64,000 bases of DNA from Apostichopus japonicus (GCF_037975245.1 NC_092568.1:35024501-35088500), one strand, 5' to 3'. Counted from the stretch's first letter, positions 49,801-57,229 are shown. A program made the numbers and translations. Notes: generated by a model not told the origin, from the letters alone.

Positions 49801-52800
49801 GGCTGAAGTAGCATAACCATGCATTGTTTTTAAGAGTGGTACTGAATACAATATATAGCAGGGTTTCCCTAACTTTATCCCCCCATGAACCCCCTGTGGA
49901 TGTCAGAGTTGTCCACGAAGCCCCAACTTTTTGAGACACGATCTGAGTCATTATTATAATACTATAATACGCATAACAGTGCTTCGTAAAAGATCAACTA
50001 TCACATGCACAGTACAGTACTACTATGGCAACATATGCGTAGGGAAGGCGAAAAGAGTTTGCCGATAGGTACGACTTTTGTACATTACTAAATTATATGA
50101 TACATCAGACTTTAGTTCAACAAAAAGTACTTCAGTTTTGACTTTCAGACACATCTCACGAGCCCCATGGAATGGACACATGCACCCCCTAGGGGTTCAT
50201 GCACCCCAGTTAGGGAACCCCTGATATATAGGGTCAGAGTGAACAAAAAGTGATTCCATTAAGATAGACACTAGAGCTGTAAGTCGTAGGCAGTGAACTT
50301 CAGATTATTTAGAATACCTCTGCACTGCTCCAGGATCCATGAAGGCTCTCCTCTCACAGTTCCACACCACTCGGTTCTTCTCACTCTCCGCTTCTGCTCT
50401 GAAATCTCGATCCTGAAAACATCAAAATTCATGTTTGTCAACTACTTGGACGGCCATATCAAGTAAGCAGAGAATGACAAGAGTTAGAGTCACTCCAAGA
50501 TTAATGTATGTCGTCCAGTTACAGAGTTGTTGACAATTCACAATTCATAATCATGGACGTTAAATATGAATGTAAGAGACTGACTTCGGTCAGCTTGCGG
50601 GATTGATAAGCCCAATGAGGCTTCATCGCAAGTTCCTGCTTGCAGGAGGATCTAAAATACATACATGACAGGAACAAGATCAATTGTGTCGAAGCGATAT
50701 TTATCCTTTGTCATTTTAAAATGTAAACAATTAAGAAGATAATACGATGGTTGGTTTTTGATATATATGTATACATTTAAATATATAACGTCAGAGCTTC
50801 AACTGGCCATGTAAAAATGATACAGAATCAATGAATGTAACATATGTATTACAGATACATTAACAGCAACCAATGAAATTACTTGACACCCAGAAGGAAC
50901 AGTAGTAAATTAACTGTGGGGCCACTTACGTTAAACAAACTGAAAAAACACTAATATCATTTTGATAAGATGGACAGAGCTGGGGCAAAAAAAAGGGGCA
51001 GGGAAGCAACACTTACTGCTCTGAACTGTATCATCTTAGGTTTATCAAATAATGAAATGTTAAGAAAATCATCACAGCCAATCACCTAAAAAAGCCTTCT
51101 TGTCTCTAATTGACTCAATGTAAGAAACTTTAATGTTAATTATAGGTTCATTATAACTGCAATTTCTGGGCTTTAATGTTCCATCTAAAAGTGACATTTT
51201 AACGATGCAAATGTGACTTACTTCTTTGGTAGTTAGTTCTCCATTTTCTTCATCCCTGTTTGCTTCTGATATGTATCTGTTTAAATCAGAAGATAATTTG
51301 AAATTTGCATTATTATTAACAAGATCAGATAAGAGGAAAATCTTGAGAAGTTTTCAAAAAGAAAAGCAAAAATCCAGTTTGATGATAAAACAAAAATTCA
51401 GTTGTCTGGAGATTGAAAAATTTAATATAATATGTACATTTCTTTAGACTCACTTGTCTGGTATGAATATAGAACCAGCTTGGGCAGAGCCTGGCACCGC
51501 CCACTTCTTTTGTCGAGACGGTTGTTCTTTGTCATTGATGGACTTTAGCTGTCCGCTTGACACAACGATTGTCGACTCTTTCTGTAAATTGAGATAAATG
51601 TGTTTATGTATTTCATTTAATGGAGTAAACTAGCAATTTGTACACATAATAGCTAACTAGTTATGCGAAGCCACCTATAAATTATCTGCTACCTTTTCCA
51701 TATATATATATATATATATATCATTGAAAACTTAATGAGAAGGAAAATCCAGAACAGTGCAAAAACTTCCAGCCTCCACCGGGATTCGAACCCGGGCCTC
51801 CCGCTTTGTACGCAGACATCCTAACCAACTAGGCTATGGACGCTGATGGTATGTCGAGAGGCTCGAACCAGTAAGGAAGGTCGTAATTTCACTGTAGGCG
51901 TTTGACATCTGTATCCAACAAGACTAGTTCTGTTTTTGGTGACATATTTTGTCTTACTCTAGAGATCAAACATGATGCTAACCAACTCTAAAATCATTTG
52001 TGATTCCTAAAGCCAGATCTCAAAAGAGATACTTTGAACAGACTTTTATGTTGATGACATGGAGGTAAACGACGAAGGCAAATGAATATATATAATTGAA
52101 ACGTAATGAGAAGGAAAATCCATATATATATATATCGTACCCCATAGCTACATGAGTGGATATATGTATATATGTGTTTATATATATAGTGACCCTAAAG
52201 TCAATGGGGATGGAGGTCTTATGGTAGGTGTAGAAACAAACACTTCAAATTACCTCAGCTGTGAGTGGCATGGGGAGTGTGATATTGTAGACATATTGAG
52301 TGCCACTGGGGTTCCATGATTCCGGCACAGAGTATGCTGACTCTACCGTTATGGTCAGCAAGTTACCGTCCTGTAGATCCGTCTCTGTTAACAGAGGATG
52401 GTTGACGGACACAATGACATCTACTTCAGCCTATAAATGACAATGTCATAGAGAGCAAAAACAAAGTTTGAAACGGCACTCAAACTGTTGGCTAATACAA
52501 GAATCGAGCGGGTGACGTCAGGATAAGGATCGATTAATCTATCCAAATTTTGTCTGTTTATGTCTATTTTCCTGATTTGAAACAAAACAGTGACTTTTAA
52601 GGAGTGTTTCAGACATAATTGAATAGCTTGGAAAGTAGAATGGAAATAAAACTACTGACATAACAAAGAGAATTTTGTGATTTTAGCCTGTATTACAACT
52701 ACTACAGCAGAGCATGATATAGTATAGCTTTGTTGATCAGTCACAAATTGTCATCTCCAGCTTGCTTCAAAATTGATTCCTTCAAAAGGCTTCCCAGTAG

Positions 52801-55800
52801 ATACAAACAACTCTGTGATCAACATGGCTTGAAAGCAGGGTTGCCAGTTGGCATTTTAAATTTGGAATTTTCAAAATACCATTGGCCAGCGAAATGGGGT
52901 TTTTTTTGGGAGGGGGGGGGGTGCTATTGTAATGGCTGATCAATTTAAGAGTAACAGTAGCTGAAAATTGTTCAATTCCCCCAAAAACCAAAAGTTTCCA
53001 CCATATCAAGTTGCTTAGTCCGACTCAAGGTTGCATATAGGTCTATGTGTCGATGAAAACATTGGTAATTCTTTATCCACTTTCACTCCCTAATGTTCAG
53101 AGCTGACCCCAATTGCAACAAATTGCAAGCCCACAAAATTCTTACCCATATAGGCTCAATGGTCATTAAATAGCAGCAAATTCATATTTGGCTTCTTTTT
53201 GCTTGATTTGGCCAGTTGCATCATAAAAAAAAATGGCAACCCTGCTTGAAAGGTTGATTTAATGTACAGGTTGATTATTCCTTGCCTAGTAAATCTCTAG
53301 AGAGTCAGGTACATTATAAGATCTTTCAGAGAGTCAGGTTACATTATGAGATCTTTCAGAGAGTCAGGTTACACTACAAGATCATTTAGAGAGTCAGGTT
53401 ACATTATAAGATCCTTCAGAGAGTCAGGTTACATTATAAGATCCTTCAGAGAGTCAGGTTACATTAAAAGATCCTTCAGAGAGTCAGGTTACATTAAAAG
53501 ATCCTTCTTCTTTAACTGTCTTGTCCAGTTGAGTGAATACACATGCAATCCCTTGAAACCTACCCATGCCAATATACATTACATGTAAGAAGATTGAATG
53601 GTTAAATTGCAAAACAAGGTGCTTAACATAGCAAGATTATCCCCTAAGAAATGTTCGCATTCTATATATACTTAATTCAGAGACCCCCGTCTCAAATCAC
53701 TGGACATTAAAACACTTTAGGAAAACTGCAGAATCAGGTTTTACCAGTTAACTAAGTATTTAAAAAAATTCAGTTTTGTCTTGTAAGATACTAAAAACTG
53801 TAGATTTCAAAGTAGTTTCCTGGGGTTGTCAACCATCCCCTCCCCCACCACATATTTTCCCAACAATTAAAATAGGCTAGATTTGTCTCAATGAGACAGA
53901 AAATGCTCTGAGGATGGTATTAGTTTGCTTGTTGAATTTTCAGCATGAGTGACCATTATTTCATGTTTTTTTTTTTCATGACCTTCAGGTATGACTTACC
54001 TTTGGTGAATCGATAGAGATTCCTTCCAAGGGAGAGCCTGGGAGAGGATGGATGGTCAAGGTAGTCTTAAATTTGGTTTCACCTTTGACCAGTGGTAGCA
54101 AATCTAGAGGGCACTGTCCAAGTAAAACTGTTTTCTCTTCCTTCTGTTTTTTCTCCTTTGGTAGAACTTCCACAAATGTCACTATATTCAGAAAGAAGGA
54201 CAATTAGGAACATGTTTATTACAACACAGCCAATTACTTTTATAGTAATAGCATTATTGTGGGGCAAGTAGACATGAGTCTTACTCCATGCAACATATTG
54301 GTAGGTCTACATTGACCTCATCATGCCCCCCCCCCACATTGATCCCATCCCTCCCCTGTCTCCCTTACCCTTAACACAAACATGACATTCTCCTTATAGT
54401 AATAGCAATCATGTTTAATTTGCCCTTGAGTTCACTCTCTGTACTGCAGATAGGTTAGTTTCATTTCCCTTGAGATGATCTTTGTAGCCTAACACTTGTT
54501 GTTTTTTCTAACCATTCAACCACACTTCTTTACACTTAAACAAGATATATCTGCTGAAGATTTTCTGTTTCTCTATTTACTCTAACATCCACATCCTTAC
54601 TAAGTACTCTTTTATTGAATCAATTGTTAGCTGTTTTCTACATTTGTCTTTGAGTGTTATGAGGTCTGTGCATTCTATTCAAGGAATGCACAACTGTCGC
54701 ATGTAGTTCACTGTAATTGATTGTGTACCTTAGGAATGTATTTATACAAATTGTTACGTAATCGCTATGTTGTGCTAGCTCCTCTTAGGCAGTAGCTTTA
54801 ATTGAGAGAGTTCTATTCACTTGTGCCCAACAAGAAGGGTGTCTTCTCTGTGCTACACATATTGCCTATCTTTTTGTCATCTGTCAGCGCCGTACTACTT
54901 AGTTACTTTTACACTGCCATTCTGTTTTGCCTGTGCCTGCTTCCACGTGGCGTTTGCTATACCATACTCAATGAATACCCCTTTAATAACCCTGGTGTTC
55001 AGTTGGACAAAGCCTCTACCGTTGTTCATCAAATTCTCACCAGAACAAGCCGTTTCAGCTCGCCAACCTATTTATTTGCCAAATTCAGAACATGCTTTCT
55101 TGCCAACCTATTTATTCACCAAATCCAAAACCACACTTTCTGTGCCTGCTTCCACGTGGCGTTTGCTATACCATACTCAATGAATACCCCTTTAATAACC
55201 CTGGTGTTCAGTTGGACAAAGCCTCTACCGTTGTCCATCAAACTCTCACCAGAACAAGCCGTTTCAGCTCGCCAACCTATTTATTTGCCAATTTAGAACC
55301 ATGCTTTCTTGCCAACCTATTTAGTCGCCAACTCTACAGAACCACAATCTCGTCACCTTAGCAAACCACACCCTGCCCTCAACGAATTCACTTTGGAAGT
55401 ATTTGAAATTAATTTGTTATTTGTGTTAATCTTGATCATATGGTTTAATTATCATTCAACAGAACAAATTCTCCTTTCTCATCTCTTCTTTTGTGCTCCT
55501 GACTGCTGGTTAATCTTGAGTAGTTGAATCCCCCTTATAGATAGCTAGCAGTCACGTAACACAAGTAACATTCTCTTACCAAGTACTGGTTTATATGCAA
55601 CTTCATCCAACATGGCTGGGTCATCGAAGGTGCATTCTAACTTTGCTGTGAAATTGTATTCGGTGGACCCATCTTCTCCCATGTCCACTTTGGGGGATTC
55701 CCCCAGTGGGTTGCTGCCATATTCTGCTCTGACTAAAGAACTCAGGGTATCCCCTTTACTTCCTCTCTGAAAATAAAAAGGCAAAAGTGCTTGGGCTCTT

Positions 55801-56019
55801 GTTAAAAGAAAAGGAGAAGGCAACTTCAGGTGCAAAATGCTTTTATCATTTGAGTAGCAAATTAATTTAAAAGTATTATTAAAGTTCTACCATTTTTTGT
55901 GCCAGAGACATGAAATTAAATTAAATCAAATTTCTTACCAGGTTTCTAGCTCTCTGGATGGTAATTGATATAGGTTCTGGAGATCTAAATTTTTGTGGCT
56001 CATCTTCTGAAGCCATCAT
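19595..56019 (-). CDS. CFAP70: Cilia- and flagella-associated protein 70 (CFAP70), complete coding sequence in 26 exons
   Basis: CFAP70 is a TPR protein of the ciliary and flagellar axoneme, placed by published work near the base of the outer dynein arm. Twenty-six exons on the minus strand, ATG at 56017-56019 to TGA at 19595-19597, join in phase at every junction and give 1,141 residues. The human protein, as I recall it, is about 1,120. The N-terminus (residues about 15-90) resembles a C2-like beta fold ([11 protein letters not shown]...). Residues about 385-420 are a Lys/Asp-rich linker. TPR units cover about 625-770 and 931-1130, separated by an acidic then Pro/Thr/Ser-rich insert (about 775-900). 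The C-terminus, VGFGNPSF, is the family signature that settled the identity. All introns start with GT and end with AG. The two 21- and 30-bp exons are optional; without them the protein has 1,124 residues. An upstream non-coding exon and an X-box support a ciliary promoter. Confidence 0.95.
21894..21983 (-). CDS. CFAP70: CFAP70 coding exon 25 (residues 1036-1065), TPR
   Basis: A 90-bp phase 0-0 exon, acceptor CGTTTTTAG and donor GTAAGT. It encodes [20 protein letters not shown] then [10 protein letters not shown], the B helix of one TPR and the A helix of the next. Confidence 0.92.
22197..22245 (-). mobile_element. Second, decayed copy of the hairpin motif
   Basis: The reverse complement reads GAAGAAGATCCTAGCAGGAT followed by CAAAACATCAGGCTTAC. 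It matches the copy at 46620-46655 apart from the loop order and a lost G in the GAAAC box. Confidence 0.4.
22621..22718. repeat. 17-bp AT-rich minisatellite
   Basis: About six tandem copies of AATAATAAGGATTCATA lie in the intron between CFAP70 exons 24 and 25, with one copy carrying an extra base. Confidence 0.85.
22997..23158 (-). CDS. CFAP70: CFAP70 coding exon 24 (residues 982-1035), TPR
   Basis: The acceptor is ATTGAACAG and the donor GTGAGA, phase 0-0. It encodes [20 protein letters not shown], then [11 protein letters not shown] and [14 protein letters not shown]: one full TPR and the first helix of the next. Confidence 0.93.
24090..24597. repeat. 23-bp minisatellite (CCCTGAGTTAACACCATCCCATC)n
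   Basis: Roughly 21 tandem copies of a 22-24-bp unit, core GAGTTAACACCATCCCATCC, lie in the intron between CFAP70 exons 23 and 24. A block of several units (24230-24350) is repeated at about 24350-24450, showing higher-order duplication. Each unit has a GTTAAC site. Confidence 0.9.
24754..24906 (-). CDS. CFAP70: CFAP70 coding exon 23 (residues 931-981), TPR
   Basis: The acceptor is AATTCTAAG and the donor GTAGGT, phase 0-0. It encodes [20 protein letters not shown] and a canonical TPR ([20 protein letters not shown] then [10 protein letters not shown]). Confidence 0.93.
25815..25975 (-). CDS. CFAP70: CFAP70 coding exon 22 (residues 877-930)
   Basis: The acceptor is TTGGATAG and the donor GTATTA, phase 1 to 0. 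It encodes [20 protein letters not shown], an acidic Pro-rich stretch, then the helix [18 protein letters not shown] that opens the second TPR block. Confidence 0.9.
26165..26290 (+). repeat. G-rich repeat (GGTGGGATGGGGT type)
   Basis: Plus-strand runs of G3-G5 separated by A/T recur for about 120 bp, enough for several G-quadruplexes. They lie on the non-template-like strand of the CFAP70 intron upstream of exon 22, so the transcript carries the C-rich strand. Confidence 0.75.
27136..27165 (-). CDS. CFAP70: CFAP70 candidate 30-bp microexon (residues 867-877)
   Basis: The acceptor GTTAATATAG is preceded by a good pyrimidine tract (TTCTTCTCTTTTC), with donor GTATAA. The exon is phase 1-1 and encodes [10 protein letters not shown]. 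It is frame-neutral and polar like its neighbours, which fits an optional cassette. Confidence 0.5.
27818..27838 (-). CDS. CFAP70: CFAP70 candidate 21-bp microexon (residues 860-867)
   Basis: The acceptor AACGAAG and the strong donor GTAGGT enclose 21 bp, phase 1-1, encoding APTPADQ across the junctions. The pyrimidine tract is weak and a CTAAC lies very close to the AG, so this is a tentative call. It keeps the frame whether used or skipped. Confidence 0.4.
28544..28987. repeat. Tandem duplication, two copies of about 210 bp at 235-bp spacing
   Basis: The copy at 28544-28757 is repeated at 28779-28987 with only a few differences (TA-run length, CAAAC/CAAAT end). It lies in the intron upstream of CFAP70 exon 19's acceptor side and is followed by a LINE/SINE-type tail. 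Confidence 0.85.
29046..29110 (+). mobile_element. LINE/SINE 3' tail fragment
   Basis: Contains TACAGCGCTTTGAGA, then AAAGCGCTTTATAAATA and an (ATT)n end. The same tail ends the SINE at 39597-39915 and, in weaker form, the LINE fragment at 40250-40511. Confidence 0.6.
29267..29410 (-). CDS. CFAP70: CFAP70 coding exon 19 (residues 812-860), Pro/Thr/Lys-rich insert
   Basis: The acceptor is ATAATCTAG and the donor GTCAGA (non-A at +3), phase 1-1. It encodes a disordered-looking stretch ([20 protein letters not shown]). The exon is symmetric, so skipping would keep frame. Confidence 0.85.
31936..32035 (+). repeat. G-rich GGTGGGGGAGTGA-type repeat
   Basis: A run of GGTGGGGGAG/GAGGGAGG units on the plus strand, about 100 bp inside the intron that follows CFAP70 exon 18 in transcription. 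It faces a C-rich tract at 32071-32110 with opposite base composition. Confidence 0.75.
32134..32352 (-). CDS. CFAP70: CFAP70 coding exon 18 (residues 739-812), last TPR of first block and acidic insert
   Basis: The acceptor is GATGGACAG and the donor GTGAGT, phase 1-1. It begins [20 protein letters not shown] (TPR), then a Glu-rich run (about residues 770-810). The intron just past the donor is very G-rich. Confidence 0.9.
34020..34188 (-). CDS. CFAP70: CFAP70 coding exon 17 (residues 683-739), TPR
   Basis: The acceptor ACCAAG follows a good pyrimidine tract; the donor is GTATTA; phase 0 to 1. It encodes [20 protein letters not shown] and a second unit [20 protein letters not shown], both with the TPR Ala-20 and Pro-32 pattern. 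Confidence 0.92.
34748..35245. repeat. Two dispersed direct copies of about 130 bp
   Basis: The segment around 34748-34878 recurs at about 35114-35245 with roughly 90% identity (shared landmarks ATAAATTTAAAATGCTAATT and GCATTGTACTAATGG). The second copy ends about 50 bp from the donor of CFAP70 exon 16. Confidence 0.75.
35292..35372 (-). CDS. CFAP70: CFAP70 coding exon 16 (residues 656-682), TPR helix
   Basis: An 81-bp phase 0-0 exon, acceptor CTCCACAG and donor GTGAGG. It encodes [20 protein letters not shown] then LISDIAK, the A/B helices of a TPR (W and Y-G positions). Confidence 0.9.
37016..37273 (-). CDS. CFAP70: CFAP70 coding exon 15 (residues 570-655), start of TPR region
   Basis: A 258-bp phase 0-0 exon, acceptor CCTACATAG and donor GTAAGT. 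It encodes [20 protein letters not shown], a long helical segment, then an acidic Pro/Thr linker. The first TPR-like helix follows ([20 protein letters not shown]), with the typical Ala/Tyr spacing. Confidence 0.93.
37745..37910. repeat. About 62-bp tandem repeat, roughly 2.7 copies
   Basis: The unit contains AAGAAGTATACAACTTAAAA followed by TGTTGCATGGTAAATTAA. It lies in the intron between CFAP70 exons 14 and 15. Confidence 0.8.
38469..38601 (-). CDS. CFAP70: CFAP70 coding exon 14 (residues 525-569)
   Basis: The acceptor is TTTCTACAG and the donor GTAACT, phase 2 to 0. It encodes a charged helix including [20 protein letters not shown] and FKEQIK. A poly-G run (38612-38627 on the plus strand) lies in the intron just upstream of the acceptor. 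Confidence 0.9.
39289..39411 (-). CDS. CFAP70: CFAP70 coding exon 13 (residues 484-525)
   Basis: The acceptor is ATCTTATAG and the donor GTAATC, phase 2-2. It encodes [20 protein letters not shown] and then a helical [20 protein letters not shown]. Confidence 0.9.
39597..39915 (-). mobile_element. tRNA-derived SINE, near full length
   Basis: Read on the minus strand, the head (39905 downward) has an A-box-like GGAACATTGGCTAAGGCC and a B box GGTTCGACTCC. The body carries CTTGCCCAAG (on the plus strand) and CCCAGGGGTTAAATGGG-type sequence. The end is CTGTAAAGCGCTTTGAGACC, then TATATAAAAG and (ATT)n. It sits inside the intron between CFAP70 exons 12 and 13. The tail matches LINE-type tails elsewhere in the window, as expected if a partner LINE mobilises it. 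Confidence 0.75.
40250..40511 (+). mobile_element. 3' end of a non-LTR retrotransposon (LINE)
   Basis: The plus-strand frame at 40254-40346 reads [20 protein letters not shown] then [10 protein letters not shown] and a stop. This is the familiar 'AP..WN.LP..IR' C-terminus of LINE reverse-transcriptase ORFs. It is followed by TACAGCACTTCAAAATTTC, GGCGCTATATAAG and a (TATTACG/ATT) tail. Only the last about 30 codons are present: a 5'-truncated copy. Confidence 0.75.
40541..40722 (-). CDS. CFAP70: CFAP70 coding exon 12 (residues 424-484)
   Basis: The acceptor is a tandem CAGCAG (NAGNAG), so one Gln may be included or left out. The donor is GTGAGC; phase 0 to 2. It encodes a Ser/Pro/Gln-rich start, then [20 protein letters not shown], a strand pattern resembling the other beta-rich segments. 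Confidence 0.9.
40723..46420. other. Large CFAP70 intron between exons 11 and 12
   Basis: A 5.7-kb intron, the longest in the gene. It is AT-rich with homopolymer G or T runs (43529, 43903, 44676) and imperfect internal duplications (45250-45420 against 45560-45750). I saw no additional phase-compatible exon and no gene on either strand. Confidence 0.6.
45590..45725. repeat. Short AT-rich tandem duplication
   Basis: ATATAAACCAATATTTAGTA followed by ATATTG occurs twice about 50 bp apart, with diverged flanks. It is part of a larger, older duplication with 45250-45420. Confidence 0.6.
46421..46564 (-). CDS. CFAP70: CFAP70 coding exon 11 (residues 376-423), Lys/Gly/Asp-rich linker
   Basis: The acceptor is GATTGACAG and the donor GTAGGA, phase 0-0. 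It encodes [20 protein letters not shown], then a low-complexity run of Lys, Gly and Asp ([18 protein letters not shown]). This is likely a flexible linker between the beta-rich N-terminus and the rest. Confidence 0.9.
46617..46690 (+). mobile_element. Retroelement-type hairpin motif, hammerhead-like
   Basis: CTGAAGA, then A, the hairpin GATCC-TGCTA-GGATC, then GAAAC and GTC. This order resembles the CUGANGA-stem II-GAAA-NUH core of hammerhead ribozymes, which are known in Penelope-like elements. One extra A separates the core from stem II, so activity is doubtful. A decayed copy lies in the opposite orientation at 22197-22245. It is in the intron upstream of CFAP70 exon 11. Confidence 0.4.
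47231..47292 (-). CDS. CFAP70: CFAP70 coding exon 10 (residues 355-375)
   Basis: A 62-bp exon, acceptor TTCTTAG and donor GTAAAA, phase 1 to 0. It encodes [20 protein letters not shown] followed by K. Confidence 0.88.
48237..48306 (-). CDS. CFAP70: CFAP70 coding exon 9 (residues 332-355)
   Basis: The acceptor is AATTTTCAG and the donor GTAAGT, phase 0 to 1. It encodes [20 protein letters not shown] and then YPG, a conserved-looking hydrophobic core strand. Confidence 0.9.
48567..48660 (+). mobile_element. LINE/SINE 3' tail fragment
   Basis: GTAAAGCGCATTGAACAAC, TGCGCTATATAAGACTAG and a (TTATTA) end, of the same design as the tails at 29046 and 40440. Confidence 0.5.
48841..48928 (-). CDS. 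CFAP70: CFAP70 coding exon 8 (residues 302-331)
   Basis: The acceptor is AACTTGCAG and the donor GTATGA, phase 2 to 0. It encodes [20 protein letters not shown] and a Lys/Gly-rich end. A second in-line AG a few bases inside would break the frame. Confidence 0.88.
49605..49665 (+). repeat. 8-9-bp tandem repeat (ACAGATTA type)
   Basis: About seven short units of (A/C)CAGATTA(A/C) in the intron between CFAP70 exons 7 and 8. Confidence 0.7.
49859..50223. mobile_element. hAT-type MITE with perfect 8-bp target-site duplication
   Basis: The ends are CAGGGTTTCCCTAACT and AGTTAGGGAACCCCTG, near-perfect terminal inverted repeats starting with CAG. They are flanked on both sides by ATATATAG (49851-49858 and 50224-50231). 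An 8-bp duplication with CAG-type ends is the hAT signature. The 365-bp inside has no ORF, so it is non-autonomous. Confidence 0.85.
50318..50412 (-). CDS. CFAP70: CFAP70 coding exon 7 (residues 271-302)
   Basis: The acceptor is TTTTCAG and the donor GTATTC (weaker than the others), phase 0 to 2. It encodes [20 protein letters not shown] and then [11 protein letters not shown]. Confidence 0.9.
51222..51276 (-). CDS. CFAP70: CFAP70 coding exon 6 (residues 252-270)
   Basis: A short 55-bp exon between TTTAAACAG and GTAAGT, phase 2 to 0, encoding [18 protein letters not shown]. It is required to restore frame between exons 5 and 7. Confidence 0.88.
51454..51581 (-). CDS. CFAP70: CFAP70 coding exon 5 (residues 210-252)
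   Basis: The acceptor is CAATTTACAG and the donor GTGAGT, phase 0 to 2. It is polar and basic in the middle ([10 protein letters not shown]), then GSIFIPDK. Confidence 0.9.
51773..51845 (-). mobile_element. tRNA-like sequence, probably a SINE head
   Basis: The minus strand shows A box TAGCCTAGTTGGTTAGGA, anticodon arm TCTGC-GTACAAA-GCGGG (five pairs, two of them wobble; loop anticodon ACA) and T arm CCGGG-TTCGAAT-CCCGG (perfect). The acceptor stem does not pair, so this is more likely a tRNA-derived repeat than a working tRNA gene. It lies in the intron between CFAP70 exons 4 and 5. Confidence 0.65.
52254..52430 (-). CDS. CFAP70: CFAP70 coding exon 4 (residues 151-209)
   Basis: The acceptor is CATTTATAG and the donor GTAATT, phase 0-0. 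It encodes a second beta-rich stretch ([20 protein letters not shown] ... [17 protein letters not shown]) with the SVPESWNP turn. Confidence 0.92.
53298..53510. repeat. 30-bp minisatellite, about 7 copies
   Basis: The unit is GAGAGTCAGGTTACATTATA then AGATCTTTCA, with variants. It lies in the intron between CFAP70 exons 3 and 4. The period is a multiple of three, so it makes a chance repetitive ORF. Confidence 0.9.
54000..54181 (-). CDS. CFAP70: CFAP70 coding exon 3 (residues 90-150)
   Basis: The acceptor is GAATATAG and the donor GTAAGT, phase 1 to 0. It encodes [20 protein letters not shown], then the [14 protein letters not shown] segment, which reads like the strand and loop region of a C2-type fold. 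Confidence 0.92.
54931..55340. repeat. Tandem duplication, two copies of about 209 bp
   Basis: A segment opening TGTGCCTGCTTCCACGTGGC at 54931 recurs at 55140 with about 95% identity. It lies in the intron between CFAP70 exons 2 and 3. The surrounding 54650-55530 region has retroelement-like texture but I could not define ends. Confidence 0.8.
55580..55766 (-). CDS. CFAP70: CFAP70 coding exon 2 (residues 28-90)
   Basis: The acceptor is TTATTTTCAG and the donor GTAAGA, phase 0 to 1. It continues the C2-like N-terminal domain ([17 protein letters not shown]) and includes the [14 protein letters not shown] strand pattern. Confidence 0.92.
55939..56019 (-). CDS. CFAP70: CFAP70 coding exon 1 (residues 1-27)
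   Basis: The acceptor CTTCTCTTCAG directly abuts ATGATG, so the start codon is the first codon of this exon; either ATG could serve. It encodes [20 protein letters not shown] and continues to RNL. The donor is GTAAGA, phase 0. Any 5' UTR must come from an upstream exon. Confidence 0.9.
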
Positions 56020-56754
56020 CTGAAGAGAAGAGAAAAGATATTAGAACGGGCCAACACTCGGAGTCAGACAATGTTCAGCCATTTTTTTCGGTACATGTCT
56101 CCAAATTCACTCGGCAGCTGGCTGTATAGGAGTAACATGTTGTGTCATGTTATTCACATAGCAGCCAGACAAATAATGAGTATGGTGGTATAAGATAAGT
56201 TCATCTATATTTGCAAACTGCATTATACAAATGTAGCTGCACTGGTATACACTGTAGTTGCTGTTTCCTTAGTCAAATTTTAACAACTTCTTCAATCACA
56301 ACTTTTATATATTGAAGCCTAAGCAAAAACAGCAAAAACTACCACAGTGAAACAAGGAAACATCAGTTTTGTATTTTGAGACGTTTCTGTGAATTATTTC
56401 GCCTGTTAACCAAATTAACTTCAACTCATACATGAATTTCGGAACTTTTCCTTGCTTCAAGCAGTTTGACTCCCAACCTAAATTACAACGTAGGATTCTC
56501 TCTATTTATGGCAGAATTTGGTCAAACCATCACTGAAATCCCTAACTGAAGGATAGAACTAAAACACTGAGCAAAATCAGCAAGCTCATCATAATTGCTT
56601 TCCTTTTAACATCATCAGCATACTATCGCGAATTTACCGTATACCATCATTGGACTAGTGCCCACCGCATGAGAATTGGACCACAACTTTTTTCAGTAAG
56701 CCAAGTCCAGGATTCAAGGTGCTTTTAAGGTACTAATTTAGAATCCGTACCATT

Positions 56755-56870
56755 CGACCCTACTTCCTAACCCTATTTCCCTACTTCCTAACCCTACTCC
56801 CTAACCCTATTCCCTACTTCCTAACCCTAATTCCTAACCCCTACTTCCTAACCCCTAACCTTATTCTGCC
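56755..56870. repeat. Degenerate CCCTAA-rich tract (telomere-like)
   Basis: CCTAACCCTA and CTACTTCCTAACCC-type units repeat for about 115 bp in the CFAP70 5' UTR intron. Several exact CCCTAA/TAACCC hexamers occur but the spacing is irregular. Confidence 0.7.
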
Positions 56871-57229
56871 GATTTGAAGTAAACTTTCCCATTCATATGG
56901 TACAGATTCTAAAGTTAGGCCGCTTTGAATGCACAGAAGGCACAAATCATATAAAAATTTGTGTAGAACGTTGTTTTTTTTTAATTTCGGGGCACATACA
57001 GCTTAAGTTAACACTAGTAGCACTGGCAGCAGCCTAACAGTACTAACAGGTGTAAATTCGGCTGCACATACAGTAACAGGTGTAAATTTTCGCGGAAATG
57101 CTTCCAAGATACATTGACTGATGGAGGGAGGATTTGATTGGAGACACAGGACAAGGATAATATCATAATATAGATACAATAAAAATCATTAGATGAGAAC
57201 GTATGATATAGCATTTCGTCATTACTTAC

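Noticed and set aside
51773-51845. Functional tRNA gene
   Set aside because: Anticodon and T arms fold but the acceptor stem does not, and it lies inside a protein-coding intron as part of a repeat; called a SINE head instead.
53346-53588. 80-codon ORF with repeated RSFRESGYI
   Set aside because: It is a by-product of the 30-bp intronic minisatellite.
54802-55361. Overlapping ORFs of 89-164 codons
   Set aside because: They come from the 209-bp tandem duplication inside a CFAP70 intron. There is no domain, and splice phase does not require them.
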